DNA from: Owenia fusiformis
Taxonomy: Eukaryota; Annelida; Polychaeta; Sabellida; Oweniidae
Assembly: GCA_903813345.2 (NCBI GenBank)
Contig: CAIIXF020000008.1
Coordinates: 15,296,822-15,360,821 of the forward strand
Direction of reading: 5' to 3'
Length of the DNA: 64,000 nucleotides
The translations under genes and the position numbers were made by a program. The notes under the pieces are model-generated. The model ran no database searches. It saw only the letters and a program-made list of their open reading frames with translations, and was not told the origin of the DNA. Position 1 is the stretch's first letter. Every line of letters begins with the position of its first letter. Shown one piece after another: positions 45,601 through 56,363 of this stretch.

Positions 45601-47189
45601 AAGAATTCTAAAATACTAAGGAATGTATCGAGGTAGGTCATTCAGGTGTGCAATGCATAGTATTTTCTCCAACTTTGTAAAAACATTGACTGACGAATTA
45701 TATGCGCGTACGACCACAATCTAAAGGGGTCGTAGGATGCGATAATCCAAATATCATTGTAATTCTGACGTCACATTTCTGGAATCACAGGAGCACCATT
45801 CAGATTGGGACAGACAAGAGCCCAGAGATAAAATATCACTGTTTTGGCCTCTTATCAACGCAGTATTGCTTGAATAACGTTCATTAGTGATAAAAAAGTT
45901 AAAGAATAACAAGATGCTTCGGATGAGGTATGATTTGTCTCATATTTTTCGGAAATGGCTGCACAATTGTCATTTTAGAATTCCGAAATGTTTTTGGTGT
46001 CTCATCTGGAGGAATATTTATTGAGCTATAACTTACTACTGATCCTACTACAAAAGAATCTGGATCTATGCAGTCAATTGCAATTTGATATGCGCGAGCT
46101 CAAATGAATTGTGGCCCGGCTCAGTACCCCCATAAATGTTAGTCAAGTGAACTCGACTTAATGTTGTTGTTTCACGTTTCTTTTTGACGATTTGGATATT
46201 TGTTTTTTATTTTTGTTTTCAACATTTGCGTCGAGGATATTAAGCCCTGTATATTGCGGTAAATGCTTTTCTGCCCTCTATGCTCAACAAAAGTTACACA
46301 GATAAGATAATGGATCCAATGCTTCAACTAGAATGTATTAACTCTTACCTTAAACACAGGAAATACTTGATAATTGAAGAAATGTAATCATTTTCGTATA
46401 TGTTTGAACCAATTTCCAATATGGTTCTCAAGGTCACTCAAGGTCACTGAATACTGTCTAAATGTGAAACCATGCAACCAAAACGAAATCGTAATTATTT
46501 ATTACCAACATATCTGTTTTCGGTTTCTTCACCCTCCTTGGTGTCTGAGAAGGCGATTCAATTGTCATAAGACGATGATAAACTTTCGAGTTGAAATCTC
46601 GATCTCAATATGGCTGCTGTTATTTATTGTAATTTCGTTTTTCGCTTCACCTAGAGTTTTATTTTTACACAATCATTACCCAGAATGCATCTACACATGG
46701 GGAAAAAAATTGTTTCCAGAAAAATTCTTATACTTCTTCAATTATCAAGCGTTTGACGTGTGTAAGGTAGGATTAAATACATTATCGATGAAGAGCATAT
46801 TCTAATACATAATTTGTGTGATTTTGGTTGCCTAAACAGGCCAGGAAAGCATTTCCCTCAATTTACAACCGGGAAGTGTGTACGACCCTAGTATGCAAGA
46901 AAATAACAAAAAATAAATATCCAAATAAATCAAAAAATAATGACAAATAAAGCATACGATGGTCGGATTTATATGACTACATAAATGTGTGCTCGGTTTG
47001 CGTTTTTTTTTCTTCTGACATTTGATAAGACAAACCTCAAATAATAACAAATAGGAAAAACGCCAATTCGACCCCACATTTATCTGAATAGGCCTATGGC
47101 TCAGTGTGGAAAAAATTTAAATAAAAGAAAAATTCACCGTCATCTTTCGAGGCATTTTGCAGTTTTCCACCCCTTCTTCTCCGACCCAT
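39696..47189 (-). CDS. CDCA5: Sororin (cohesin protection factor), complete, six coding exons
   Basis: Nuclear regulator that keeps cohesin on replicated DNA by competing with WAPL for PDS5. Exons in transcript order: 47189-47138, 44085-44009, 43778-43728, 42925-41992, 41634-41567, 39782-39696. Phases join throughout to 1269 nt, 422 residues. The N-terminus MGRRRRGGK resembles sororin MSGRRTRSGG. A long Ser/Lys-rich disordered middle carries many S-P sites and the PDS5-binding type FGF motif (DDSCFGFDSIETP, about 299-301). The last 28 residues (REVWEDKMAAEFEDIENF) match the conserved sororin C-terminal domain. It is longer than the human protein (252 residues). No clear KEN box was seen. The identification rests on the FGF block, the C-terminal domain and the N-terminus; the middle is not conserved. 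Confidence 0.88.
40266..41010. repeat. ~120-bp tandem repeat ending in (CGGA)n, CDCA5 intron 5
   Basis: Three degenerate units from about 40266 to 40680 share CATACCAAATATGAACAAAA, CTACTTTTC.AGTTATAG and GGC(G/C)GCCATTTTTCAA. A related unit at 40870 leads into a CGGACGGACGG array at about 40929-40969. Non-coding dispersed repeat. Confidence 0.75.
41130..41195. repeat. Short GGCATTAACATG-family fragment
   Basis: ACAAGGCATTATTAACACAA followed by TTTTTGGTGGCGACATAA, i.e. both ends of the dispersed family with most of the interior missing. Confidence 0.5.
43507..43709. mobile_element. MITE with 5-bp target duplication in CDCA5 intron 3
   Basis: Imperfect 15-bp TIRs (CAGTGATCTCCCCAG at 43512, complement of CAGTGGTCTCCTCAG ending 43704) are flanked by direct repeats GTATT (43507-43511, 43705-43709). 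The element ends about 17 bp from the donor of CDCA5 exon 3. Interior has repeated AAGTGGGTGCAA motifs, no ORF. Confidence 0.75.
44729..45028. mobile_element. ~300-bp hairpin element
   Basis: Arms 44729-44856 and 44901-45028 are long reverse complements sharing ACCATTTTGTATAAGG, CCAATTTGGTGTCTCATCTT and GAATTATTC.TTGAGCCTATG. A 44-nt loop separates them. Related single arms occur near 14930, 24540 and 46000. Confidence 0.85.
45029..46060. repeat. Dispersed repeat, copy 2 of the 14.9-kb family
   Basis: Continues from the hairpin and matches 15050-15900 in blocks (GCCGAGATCTTCATCTT, CCAAATATCATTGTAAT, CACCATTCAGATT, GGCCTCTTATCAACG, GGTATGATTTGTCTCATA). No intact ORF. Confidence 0.65.
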
Positions 47190-47432
47190 CTTGTCCAGCA
47201 CGTTGACTGGAATATACAGTTCAGCCCTAAACTACTTCTTTGGTGGAATTCTTCCGTCTTTGGACAGAAAACACCACTCTTTGGAAATATTTTCATCAAA
47301 ACACAAATATGGCGGACGTTTGAATAATCCGCCTTTCTCAATGCGCATGCGCGTCTGTCTCAGAAATCTTCTTCCGGTTAGATAATTTGTCAACTGAATC
47401 CTTATTAAAAGCACTGTATCTTTTGAAATCAG
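47190..47432. promoter_or_regulatory. Divergent promoter of CDCA5 and LRR1, with LRR1 5' noncoding exon
   Basis: Compact region between the CDCA5 start codon (minus) and a noncoding LRR1 exon on the plus strand ending at donor CAG|GTAAGA (47432). It holds a palindromic NRF-1-type site TGCGCATGCGCG (47342-47353), an ETS-type CTTCCGGT (47371-47378), a YY1-type AAATATGGCGGA (47305-47316) and a CHR-like TTTGAA (47319-47324). It is more CpG-rich than the surroundings. Site identity is by consensus only; transcription starts are unknown. Confidence 0.7.
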
Positions 47433-49758
47433 GTAAGAATCATTAATCGTTTCATCCCGATATTTTTTTTAATATCAGGTCCATAAAGTGTATATATATT
47501 AAGGATTTTGATAGTCGCATTCTTTGCCAAAACCTGTGATGAGTGAAATCAAAATTTTAGACTTCCTTCCCTGGCTTTTACAGTCTGTTACACTGCTTCA
47601 AATGCAAGCAGTTAAACCTGAAATATAAGAAATCTAAATAATATTGTACAATAATATATAGAAAAATATATATTCATATTGCACACGAATGACATTTGTA
47701 TATGTTGGATTGCTCGTAAATTGGCTCATAAAGTCTGTAACCTCTTATATTTTGATGCTTCTCTACCATGTTATTCTCAAAAAATAACATGGCGGACAGA
47801 CCTCAAATTACAAGAGGGGACAGGCTTATTGCACTAAACGCTGAATAATCTGAAATATGCAAATGGCACAATGATCTATAGATATCTTATTTTTCAGGTT
47901 CAACTGCTTGCCTTTGACTTTCACTCAGTTCAGTTTAATTACTAATTGCTACTACCTGTCCTCAGGGGCAGATCCGGGATTTTGTGTTAGGGCGGGGGGA
48001 TTCGTTTGATAATAACTTATGGCGAAGTGAACCGTGTGAGTCAGCGCAGGGATCAAGTGCGGGAATAGGAGGGTTGAAATCTGACCAATTTCAGAGCGTG
48101 AATAAGGCTCCCCCAGAAAATTGTGAAAGTTGATCATTTGGTGCATTCCGACCAATTTCAGAGCATAGGTCCAATTCCCAGGTCTGATTTTAGCGTATGC
48201 AATGCGTTATTGACAATCCTTAATGTACAGCTGGAAAATAGCATTTCGGTAAAAAATTGCTATACCTGAACATGTTATTTTCTGGTACAAAATAAAGTAT
48301 GAAGGGCATGTGTCAATTTCCTTGCTTTTTGGCTCACACAGTGAGCCTATGGGATCGACCAGGCGTCTGTCCGTTGGTCCGTCCATTGGTCCGTCCGTTG
48401 GTCCATCCATCCGCCTGTCAACATTAGCTGCACAAATTAAAACTGCTTTTCGGATTGAGTCATATCCACATTCATTTTATGCATATCCATAATGCCTATT
48501 TGACCTATCATCGCCATTTCCCAAATTAGCTCGGTTTCCGATTGCTGATTTTGACGTCAAAAAGTCAAATTTTCTATAAATACTAGACTCTTTGTTGAAG
48601 CAGAACTTTCAAATTACTTGTAGTAGTTGCTGTATATGCAACTTATGTCCTCTGAAGATTTCAAAGCTCTTGGAATTACAGTTTTTGGTGTTTACTCAAT
48701 AAAATTTGACAAAAAGTAGGACATATCATTTTCAGGAAACTTTCTCATGTACAAAGTCAATGGCAGGTTTTGTGATTGACAAGCTTCTCAAAGTTTGCCT
48801 TATACTTGATTATTTCTTGCAATGAATTACATCATTACTAGATTAAAGCATTCCCTACATATTGCTCAATATATGTCAGCATCAAATTTTTACTGTTTTT
48901 GAGATATTTGACGTAAAAAAAAACAGTAAAAATAAGTAATTTTTCAACTTGCTTCAATTTGACCAAATTCCTTTTGAAAATCATCTACAAGTTGCCAGGA
49001 GTTCAGATCTGACATTCGTTTTAGGATTTAACCTTTACTTGACCTTCAGTGACCTTCGAAAGGTCAAAAAAGTTGATTTTTCAAATAGATTTTTGGATCT
49101 AAAATTTGGTCAGCTTAATCACCAAATTTTTTTTGAAAATCATCTACAAGTTGCCAGAAGTTCAAATCTGACATTAGTTTTAGGATTTGACCTTTACTTG
49201 ACCTTCAGTGAAAAGTCAAAAAAGTTGATTTTTCAAATTGATCTAAATTGGATCTAAATTTTGGTCAGCTTAATCACAAAAGACCTTACTGAGCTCTGAA
49301 TAAGTAAAATTTTCAAGGTAAAAAGGTCATCAAACTAGGTCACACAAGTTTCTTAAAGTTTGAGACTACAAATCCAAATCAATATTTTTGTTTGAAAGTC
49401 AGGATATACATTCCTCTGAAGGTTCCACACTGTGTGAGCACAGGACCGTGGGTCCTTTATTTCAGGAAAGTATCACCATTTCGGTAATATAAGTCCATAT
49501 TTCATCCTTTCGACGTGGTGCAAACAGATATTAGGGTGGGGTGCCATCTTTGAATATTCAGCTGGGAGCATAACCTTATGCTGGGGAGATTACTGCACAT
49601 GCTGAGCTATTGCTAAATGTGATTGGACTTCAGAATATTATTTACATGCAATATTATTTAGTATTTCCCACTTGACTTTGTGCACACAGCCATTTATCTA
49701 CTGTTGAAACCTAGTCAGGCTATAATGATAAATACAAATTCTGTTCAACTGTTTCCAG
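47433..49758 (+). other. LRR1 first intron (5' UTR intron)
   Basis: Bounded by GTAAGAAT at 47433 and TTTCCAG at 49758. It contains a TTAA-type MITE arm interrupted by a nested repeat (48220-49475), listed separately. No other gene. Confidence 0.7.
48220..49475. mobile_element. TTAA MITE copy interrupted by a nested (GTCC)-bearing element
   Basis: TTAA plus TGTACAGCTGGAAAATAGCA and the following ~100 bp match the left arm of the 14.4-kb MITE. At about 48330 the match breaks and resumes at about 49461 (TTTCAGGAAAGTATCA). The insert begins GGCTCACACAGTGAGCC, has TTGGTCCGTCC repeats near 48365-48410, and ends near CACTGTGTGAGC (complement of its start). It includes direct repeats around 48960 and 49130. 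Confidence 0.75.
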
Positions 49759-49759
49759 G

Positions 49760-52268
49760 ATGCGGCTGTCTTGTGATGTAGAAATTGGGAACCGCATTTT
49801 GCCTACATTCAATATGTCAAAGAAGGGGAAGTTCATCCATGCACAGCTATCTATTGGACGTAAACCAGGGGCTGATGCCAAAGAAGGCAAAGTATTCTTG
49901 CTCATCTGTACAACCAAAGACTTGAGTGGCACTAAATACAAGGTTAGTTGACTTCCACCAGGTATATGGCTATTTCAACCACAAGTTTAACTATAAATAG
50001 TCCAGGCAGTGGATCTCTCAACTGATACTAGATCGGTGGCCCAGGCTCTAATGTTACAGAAATTAGTTCTAATTACTATAAGAGATCATTCAATATCATG
50101 GTTTTGAAACATTTTTGATGATTTTAGGTTACTTCTTTGAAACATAACTTCACTAAAATGAAATCTGCTACCAGTGTTAAATCAGATCAAATTAATTCAA
50201 TATTGCTTATTACTTCCAGCTGAGAGACAATGTAGAACAGATATTTGGCAGATTTGTGGCTGAGGGGAAAGCAACAATCAGGATAAAGGAGCCAGCACAT
50301 GACATTATACTCAAAAAGGTAAAATAGAGTATACTATGTATGTGGTAAATGTGCAAAATTTTATTCTCTAGACTAACTGCAGTGATCTCTCCATCATTGA
50401 AACAAGTGGCTGCTTTACTGAAGATAACTAATTGTAAATTATTACTGGGCCTCTAGGAAGACCAGTTTTGTACTGATAGAGCTACCCAGAATAAATATTG
50501 TTTTCAAATCAAATCAGATCAAATCAACTACCCAGAAAAGCAAGCACTTACTTGCTGTAATGTGAAATGGGGAAAATCTCGAAAAATTGGCATGTAAGGA
50601 CCAACTTTTTGTAATTTATTTGAAAATAAAATTTTTGCACCCACTTAAGGAAAATCATCCGAAGAACACAAATCTATAGGAGTCCTTTAATAATACAGTT
50701 AATCAGTTTTCGATATTTTGGATCTATCTCTGATTCATGCTTCCTTTACCAGGATTGAAAATATGCAGCAAAACATGGGTATGTGATCACCTCAAAACGT
50801 GAACGCTAATCAATTCATTCAAAGTAGTTGCAAAAAATAAATCTTGTTATTTTCTGGTTTCAGGCAGACTCTATACAACTCAAAAGTTTCCTGAATCTAA
50901 TCAAACTTGGTTCTCAGGATAAAAACTTGGACAACATCACACTATCAAGCCTAGCCCCAGCTTCTCTGAAATCTGTGGAAAAACCAAAAAGTCGTATGAC
51001 GATCCTCTCCAAGAAGGACTACCCCCTAACCAGCAACTTTCCCAGCAGTTTAACATACCTAGCAATACAGCAATGTACTCTGAAAAAATTTGATTCAAGA
51101 ATTTTAAACTTGAAGCAGTTGGTTGTGTTGGATCTCAGTGACAATAACATTGTTATGTTACCTAGTAATATGAACTCAATGACATGCTTAGCAGAGTTGA
51201 GACTACGCAATAACCAGATCTCTGAGGTACCCTTAGGTTTCTGCCAAGGGAACCTACGTAATACATTATGTGTTCTAGACATCTCGAAAAATAAACTAAA
51301 GAATCTGAAGCCTAGTTTTTGCTCATTGACCTCCCTGATACAGCTAAAGCTTGATGAGAACTATTTAACATGTCTACCTGAAGGTATTGAGAAGCTGATT
51401 AACCTTCGTACACTGTCAGGGACCAAGAACCACATTAAGACTCTCCCACCTGGCTTTTCAAGACTTCACCTAGATCAGCTGGACTTGTTCAATAACCCAT
51501 TCCTTGAGGGAGGACCCTCAACCATTGTAAACAGATTGGAAGATCCTACCTTAATGGAAATAGCAGCCAAGAGAATTATACAAGACAGGTATTGGTAGTT
51601 CAATTATTTTGGGACTAAAACGTCGACACTTCCCCTTAGTATTATGTAAATGATAACCTGAAATTCATTTAAAAAGAGCACTAGAGAATTCAGTTAGCAA
51701 GATTTCTGACAAATAATAATGTGAACAACCAAAAGAAACTAACCTAACTATTTTTTGGTCGTGTTAATATTATTTTTAATACTGCAAAACACATGTTAAA
51801 TGTATACAGTGATTCAGCAACCCGAAGGGTCCACTTCAAGTGACAGTCCATCTTGATTATTAGACCAGACCTTTCCTAAATCAACTGAGCCTGAAATGCT
51901 AAGATATACAGGTAGCTCTTTACATCAGAGTTGACTTGAACCAAAATCCAAAGCACATATCTTAGATGTTTAGAATTAAGTGTGCAATACCGTAAAAATG
52001 TCATTTTTGTTTCAGAATTGCATACACGGAGGAAGACCTGCCACATCACCTAATGGCCTATCTCAGTACTGTTTGCTACTGTATGTGTGGCAGTCCATGT
52101 TTCCAGTCACGTGTACAGTTCCTTTCCAACCTTGACCTCCACTCTGTGGCTAAAACAGTCATTAGCCTCAACACTAATGGCAGAACCTCAGCAGCAGTTC
52201 AATCATTCCTGTGTTCAAAAAAGTGCCTTAATAAATACATGGCAAACCCTAATGGTTTCTGGAAGTAA
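49760..52268 (+). CDS. LRR1: Leucine-rich repeat protein 1, CUL2 E3 ligase substrate adaptor, complete
   Basis: Nuclear adaptor for the CUL2 ubiquitin ligase that ubiquitinates MCM7 to unload the replicative helicase at termination. Coding exons: 49760-49942, 50220-50318, 50864-51588, 52016-52268. They join to 1260 nt, 419 residues, close to human LRR1 (414). Residues 1-94 form the conserved N-terminal domain (MRLSCDVEI, TTKDLSGTKY, EGKATIRIKEP). Residues ~150-325 hold leucine-rich repeats (LVVLDLSDNNIVMLP, CVLDISKNKLKNL, LDQLDLFNNPF). The C-terminus has the Cys-rich segment VCYCMCGSPCF and ends near KYMANPNGFWK. In the human protein the BC/Cul2-type box lies in this C-terminal part. An AATAAA lies 239 nt past the stop. 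Divergent with CDCA5. Confidence 0.95.
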
Positions 52269-52506
52269 AAGAGCATTTTCAAGGCAAGCTGACAGTGAGT
52301 GGTGTTTCAAGAGCTCCACGCGTATAGTAAGGATTTCTGACCTAAGTTAAAATTGAATGAAGGTTCAGATGACATTTTATTTTCCTTTCAATCAGGAAAA
52401 AATCAGGAGCCGAGGTTTTTCAAAGTAAGCGTCCATGAGTTTATTAAATCCTCTATGACAGGTGATTTTGAACTTGATATTCAACAATGCAATACAGCAT
52501 TCACCA

Positions 52507-52512
52507 AATAAA
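52507..52512 (+). promoter_or_regulatory. Putative LRR1 polyadenylation signal
   Basis: AATAAA 239 nt downstream of the LRR1 stop codon. First canonical signal after the gene by eye. Confidence 0.5.
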
Positions 52513-54454
52513 ATGCAGCTAAAGACTATTTTTTCAAAAAAATTGTATTTATATAATCAACATGTGTGAACTGTATATATTTCATTCTCACACCTTAGAA
52601 CTATAAAGTCAAATGCCGCAAACAGTATTCTAAATAATCTCTTTTGCAGTTTTGTTCTGAAGTATAAGACATGTTTATAAGATTTTTATCTCAAATTTTC
52701 TTGTAATGTCTCCCAGTCATATGGCTGATAAAGATATAGATATAAATGAATGCTGTCGAGCCTTTTATTGAAAGTACATGTACTCTTGAAGTACATGTAT
52801 TTAAATGAGACTCCTGGGCCTTTTTTGTAGGGGAAATTATAAAGCTGAACTGGTGCCCTCATTTCAATTGACCTTTTTCCATATAAATGGAAAATTGATG
52901 GCATCATGGGTATTGGTAGGGCCAGGCTAGGGCTAGAATACATGTAAATGTATTGCCAGAGTCACTTAATTTCTTGATTTAAGAAGTAATTCCATTTGGA
53001 TCAACTGTAACTGTATGATATTATTGACATGTGGATTGTCTTGAGAAAAATAGGAATGGTGCATGCACAGACCACCAAAAACAATATGCTTATACAGCAT
53101 TTACTGTAGGTTGTATTATACAGCATTTACTGTAGGTTGTATTATACAGAAAACCTGTCTTGTCTGAACACCGTCACAAAAGTGATCAGATGTACAAGTC
53201 TTCACATTTCTTCAAGCTTTTTAACAAAGAAGTCTACTGCAGTTTAAAAAAGGGACAAAAAAGTATTTACATTAATAGATTTTTAGATTAGAAAGGTGTT
53301 CAGGTATACAGGTTTTACTACTATGTCCTTATGCACTGAGATTGTGCCTTTAATCTACAGCAATTAATATAATCATGGGCTTTCAACCCCATATAATCAT
53401 GGGGTTTCAACCCTATATTATAAGATATTTCATATAATGTTTGCAATTTATAGTTTGTATTTATTCCATTTGGTTTAATTCATATTCCATGCAATTAATA
53501 CTAGTGTATATAACATGTATAGTTCAATACATACATTTTCAAATGTTCTAACATCACTAATTGGGTGTAACCAGGGGAGTGTGACCCCCACCTCAGCAAA
53601 AAAGAAAAAGGAATTTTGTTAAAAAACATGAACAAATTATAGTTTGAAATGCTTAGAATGTTCCATATGCAATGTAAATTTTTAATAATTTCCAGGGGTG
53701 AACCCCTGTACCCCCTTCTTGGGGCTTCCTTTACTCGCAGTGATGCAAACCCAAAGATTCGCATCCCTTTGGCATTTGCTGGCTACGCCTCTGAGTACAA
53801 TAACTAAATATAAATATAAAATTGTTTATTTCCAAACAGACAGGAGTGCTATTTAGATGCTAGTTATACAACAGGTTATACATTATTTTCAAGTCTTGTC
53901 AAAATGATAATTTGCCAAATGAAATCAATTACTTGAACCAACTAAGAAGTGAAGTGTATATTGTCTTGAATGGAAGTTCTGCCAAGTGAATTGAAGAAAC
54001 CCAGTAGATGAATTTCTGAATTCCTCTGCACAATTCTATATTCAACTGTTAACAAATTCTTAATGTTAGATACATGTATACCTAGTCTCTAAGGGGCTGG
54101 GATTGATATTGATGTGTCATTTTCACAGGATTAATTATATGGTGGATTCACTGGATTGTATTAAAAGAGAGGTTGCAATAAAAATTGACTGGGTAAAAAT
54201 ATAACTTAAATGTTCAATAAGGTTAAGTGAACAGGGGAGGGGGTCTGTGTTGTCAAATAAATTTTGCGAAAAATTGATAATTTGACCTGACCCCTGCTAA
54301 TACTGTAATAATGTTAACATGACAATTGCTATTTAATATGTTATTCTTTTCTGAGATGAAATATATTTCATACTTTAGACAAAATAGTATTTTGTTTTAA
54401 ATACAGTATTAATATAGCAATGCTATAAAGTTGGTTAGGATATCAAGCAGAAAC

Positions 54455-54560
54455 AAGGCATTAACATGCAAAATGTTACCATCTGCCACTTGTAACAGAT
54501 GCCAACTGCTGAACACAAAACACCAGCTGCCGAACACAATCCACAAAAGTTGGCTTTAGA
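54455..54560. repeat. GGCATTAACATG-family fragment
   Basis: AACAAGGCATTAACATGCAA followed by GCCACTTGTAACAGATGCCA and a CACAAAAGTTGG end, colinear with the 36.5- and 57.7-kb copies. Confidence 0.6.
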
Positions 54561-55424
54561 CAGCTATAGTTTACCAACATTGCACCATTGTTTCTGGACA
54601 TTCTTTACAACTGATGAAAATACAACCAAAAATGCACATCAATACTGTCATTCAAGAAAATAATTTTTAAATATTGTTTTCTTCTGATATGAATGATATG
54701 TGTGTAATGTGTAGAGCATGGAAACAATCCAGACTTAAATTAACACATTTATATGTAAAAATGTGTCTTTTAGGTTAAATATTTGACAAAATGTTATTCC
54801 TCACTAAAATATGCAGTCAATTTGATAATTTGTTCTCATGCAGAACACAAATATCAATAAATTCACACATAGCTAGGAAAAGTGTGTCGACCGGATTCCA
54901 GCCAATCTGAAAACAGTATTTCACATAACTGCAATGCATTATATCACCAATCACCGCATTCAACATCACTTTCTAGACAGTTGTCCAGACTGAAATTGAT
55001 ACTTTGCCAACTCGACCCTTGCAAACAGTTTCATTGAACATTTTTTTTAGTGAGTTTGTATCCTTTAGGTGATTTTGTAGAAAATATCTTGCAACGTGTG
55101 AAAAGAATTTAAGCCCAAGACTTCAATGCATTGTGGCTGCTTCATCCCACTCAGGCATTGTTTCCTTTTGCATTCCCGCTGCACGGTTATGCAAAGATTT
55201 GGAAACAGCACCTTCAAAGGAATGATGCAGCAAAAACTGCACTTAGTCCAAGGCTTAAACTTTAAAGATCTGTCAAACATCATTATCTGAACTAAACGTC
55301 ATACAGTTGGAGCTTGCACTATAATAATTTTAGACTAAAGCACCATTATAGACGAAAACAATTACAAGATGTTAAAGCTGGCAAACTTAATTTTGTTTTC
55401 AGACAATCAACCTCATATAACCAG

Positions 55425-55560
55425 GCCCATAGCCAGGGTGGGTTCGGGCAAACCCCCCCTGGCCAAAAAATCTCTCAAAATCATGCAGTTTTTCACCATT
55501 CTGAGCACTTTTTAAGTGATTTTGGCCATTTTTGGACCAAAATTGTCACAACAGACATAA
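55425..55560. repeat. Dispersed repeat, family shared with 56980-57080
   Basis: CCATAGCCAGGGTGGGTTCG, GCAAACCCCCCCTGGCC and TCTGAGCACTTT recur in order at about 56985-57075 (CATAGCAGG..., GCAAGCCCCCTGGCC, TTTGAGCACTTT). Non-coding. Confidence 0.6.
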
Positions 55561-55735
55561 TTACGTCTCTTGCTTAAAGGACAACTGAAATAGCTTTTCT
55601 CAACTTGCAGCTACAAAAATGCGGTTTTCTCCATTGTAAGCCCAACATAGAGTTCTTGCGATAGCCATTATAAAATAAATATTAGATAACTGCTAACGGT
55701 CATAGATAACGAAGTAAAACTAACTGATCAATCAA

Positions 55736-55932
55736 ATTGGCCCCCACGTGATTAGTAACGTCATATACAAAATATAGCTTTGGTTAATTGGTTCCTTAGT
55801 AATCACAACGTCACGGCAACCATAGGATTGTTGTGTAAACAAATAACAAAACATTTTGGCATTATGACGTCATGATCTAATGGACCAAAACAGGCCACGT
55901 GGGGACCAGTGAGAGATCACGAGGGGGCCAAT
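55736..55932. mobile_element. TIR element with CRE-like motifs (~197 bp)
   Basis: 17-bp TIRs ATTGGCCCCCACGTGAT and its complement with one mismatch. Inside and beside it are several AACGTCA/AACGTCAC motifs and one full TGACGTCA near 55865. Confidence 0.65.
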
Positions 55933-56236
55933 AACGTCACAACCAATTCGAATATTGCTTATTAAGCAGCTATAACGATCGTTAGAGTGAAATAATTTTC
56001 ATGCAACTGATGAGAAAACACGTCCAAATACATTTATCAAAAAATTATATTGATTCCATTGGGTTAAAAATACCATTTCATATCTGCTTTAACCACCTTG
56101 GTTTGTCTGAATTTTCACCCGCTAATTTCATAATAACTCACATCGTTGTGATGTTTTAACCTATGTTAGCATATTCCTTATATCTTTCTTAATCTTGAAG
56201 TGAAATAACAAGCTATGATATTGTTAAGAGACGATA

Positions 56237-56242
56237 TTTATT
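56237..56242 (-). promoter_or_regulatory. Putative THUMPD2 polyadenylation signal
   Basis: AATAAA on the minus strand about 120 nt past the THUMPD2 stop codon. Confidence 0.55.
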
Positions 56243-56363
56243 CTCAATACACATTTAAATTATAGATTATGTCTTCTCTGAACCCTGAGGTTTTCCCCCC
56301 TTGTAGTTCTACATGTATACAAAGCATTGGAAGCTGCACCGTTCTAATAAATCCAGTTCATCA

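Larger units (their letters stand above)
44086..47137 (-). other. CDCA5 intron 1
   Basis: 3-kb intron between the first coding exon and exon 2. Phase 1 at both borders (G|AA). It holds a long hairpin element and a copy of the 14.9-kb dispersed repeat. No other gene is supported. Confidence 0.8.
52513..56236. other. Intergenic between convergent LRR1 and THUMPD2
   Basis: No gene found. Contains a 26-bp tandem duplication (CAGCATTTACTGTAGGTTGT core, about 53092-53147), a GGGTTTCAACCC repeat near 53380-53415, a repeat ending GCTGGCTACGCCTCTG at about 53550-53795, fragments of dispersed families near 54455-54560 and 55425-55560, and a TIR element at 55736-55932. Confidence 0.55.

Noticed and set aside
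46374-46805. 143-codon plus-strand frame in CDCA5 intron 1
   Set aside because: No domain, unusual composition, no splice partners, and it overlaps repeat-rich intron sequence.
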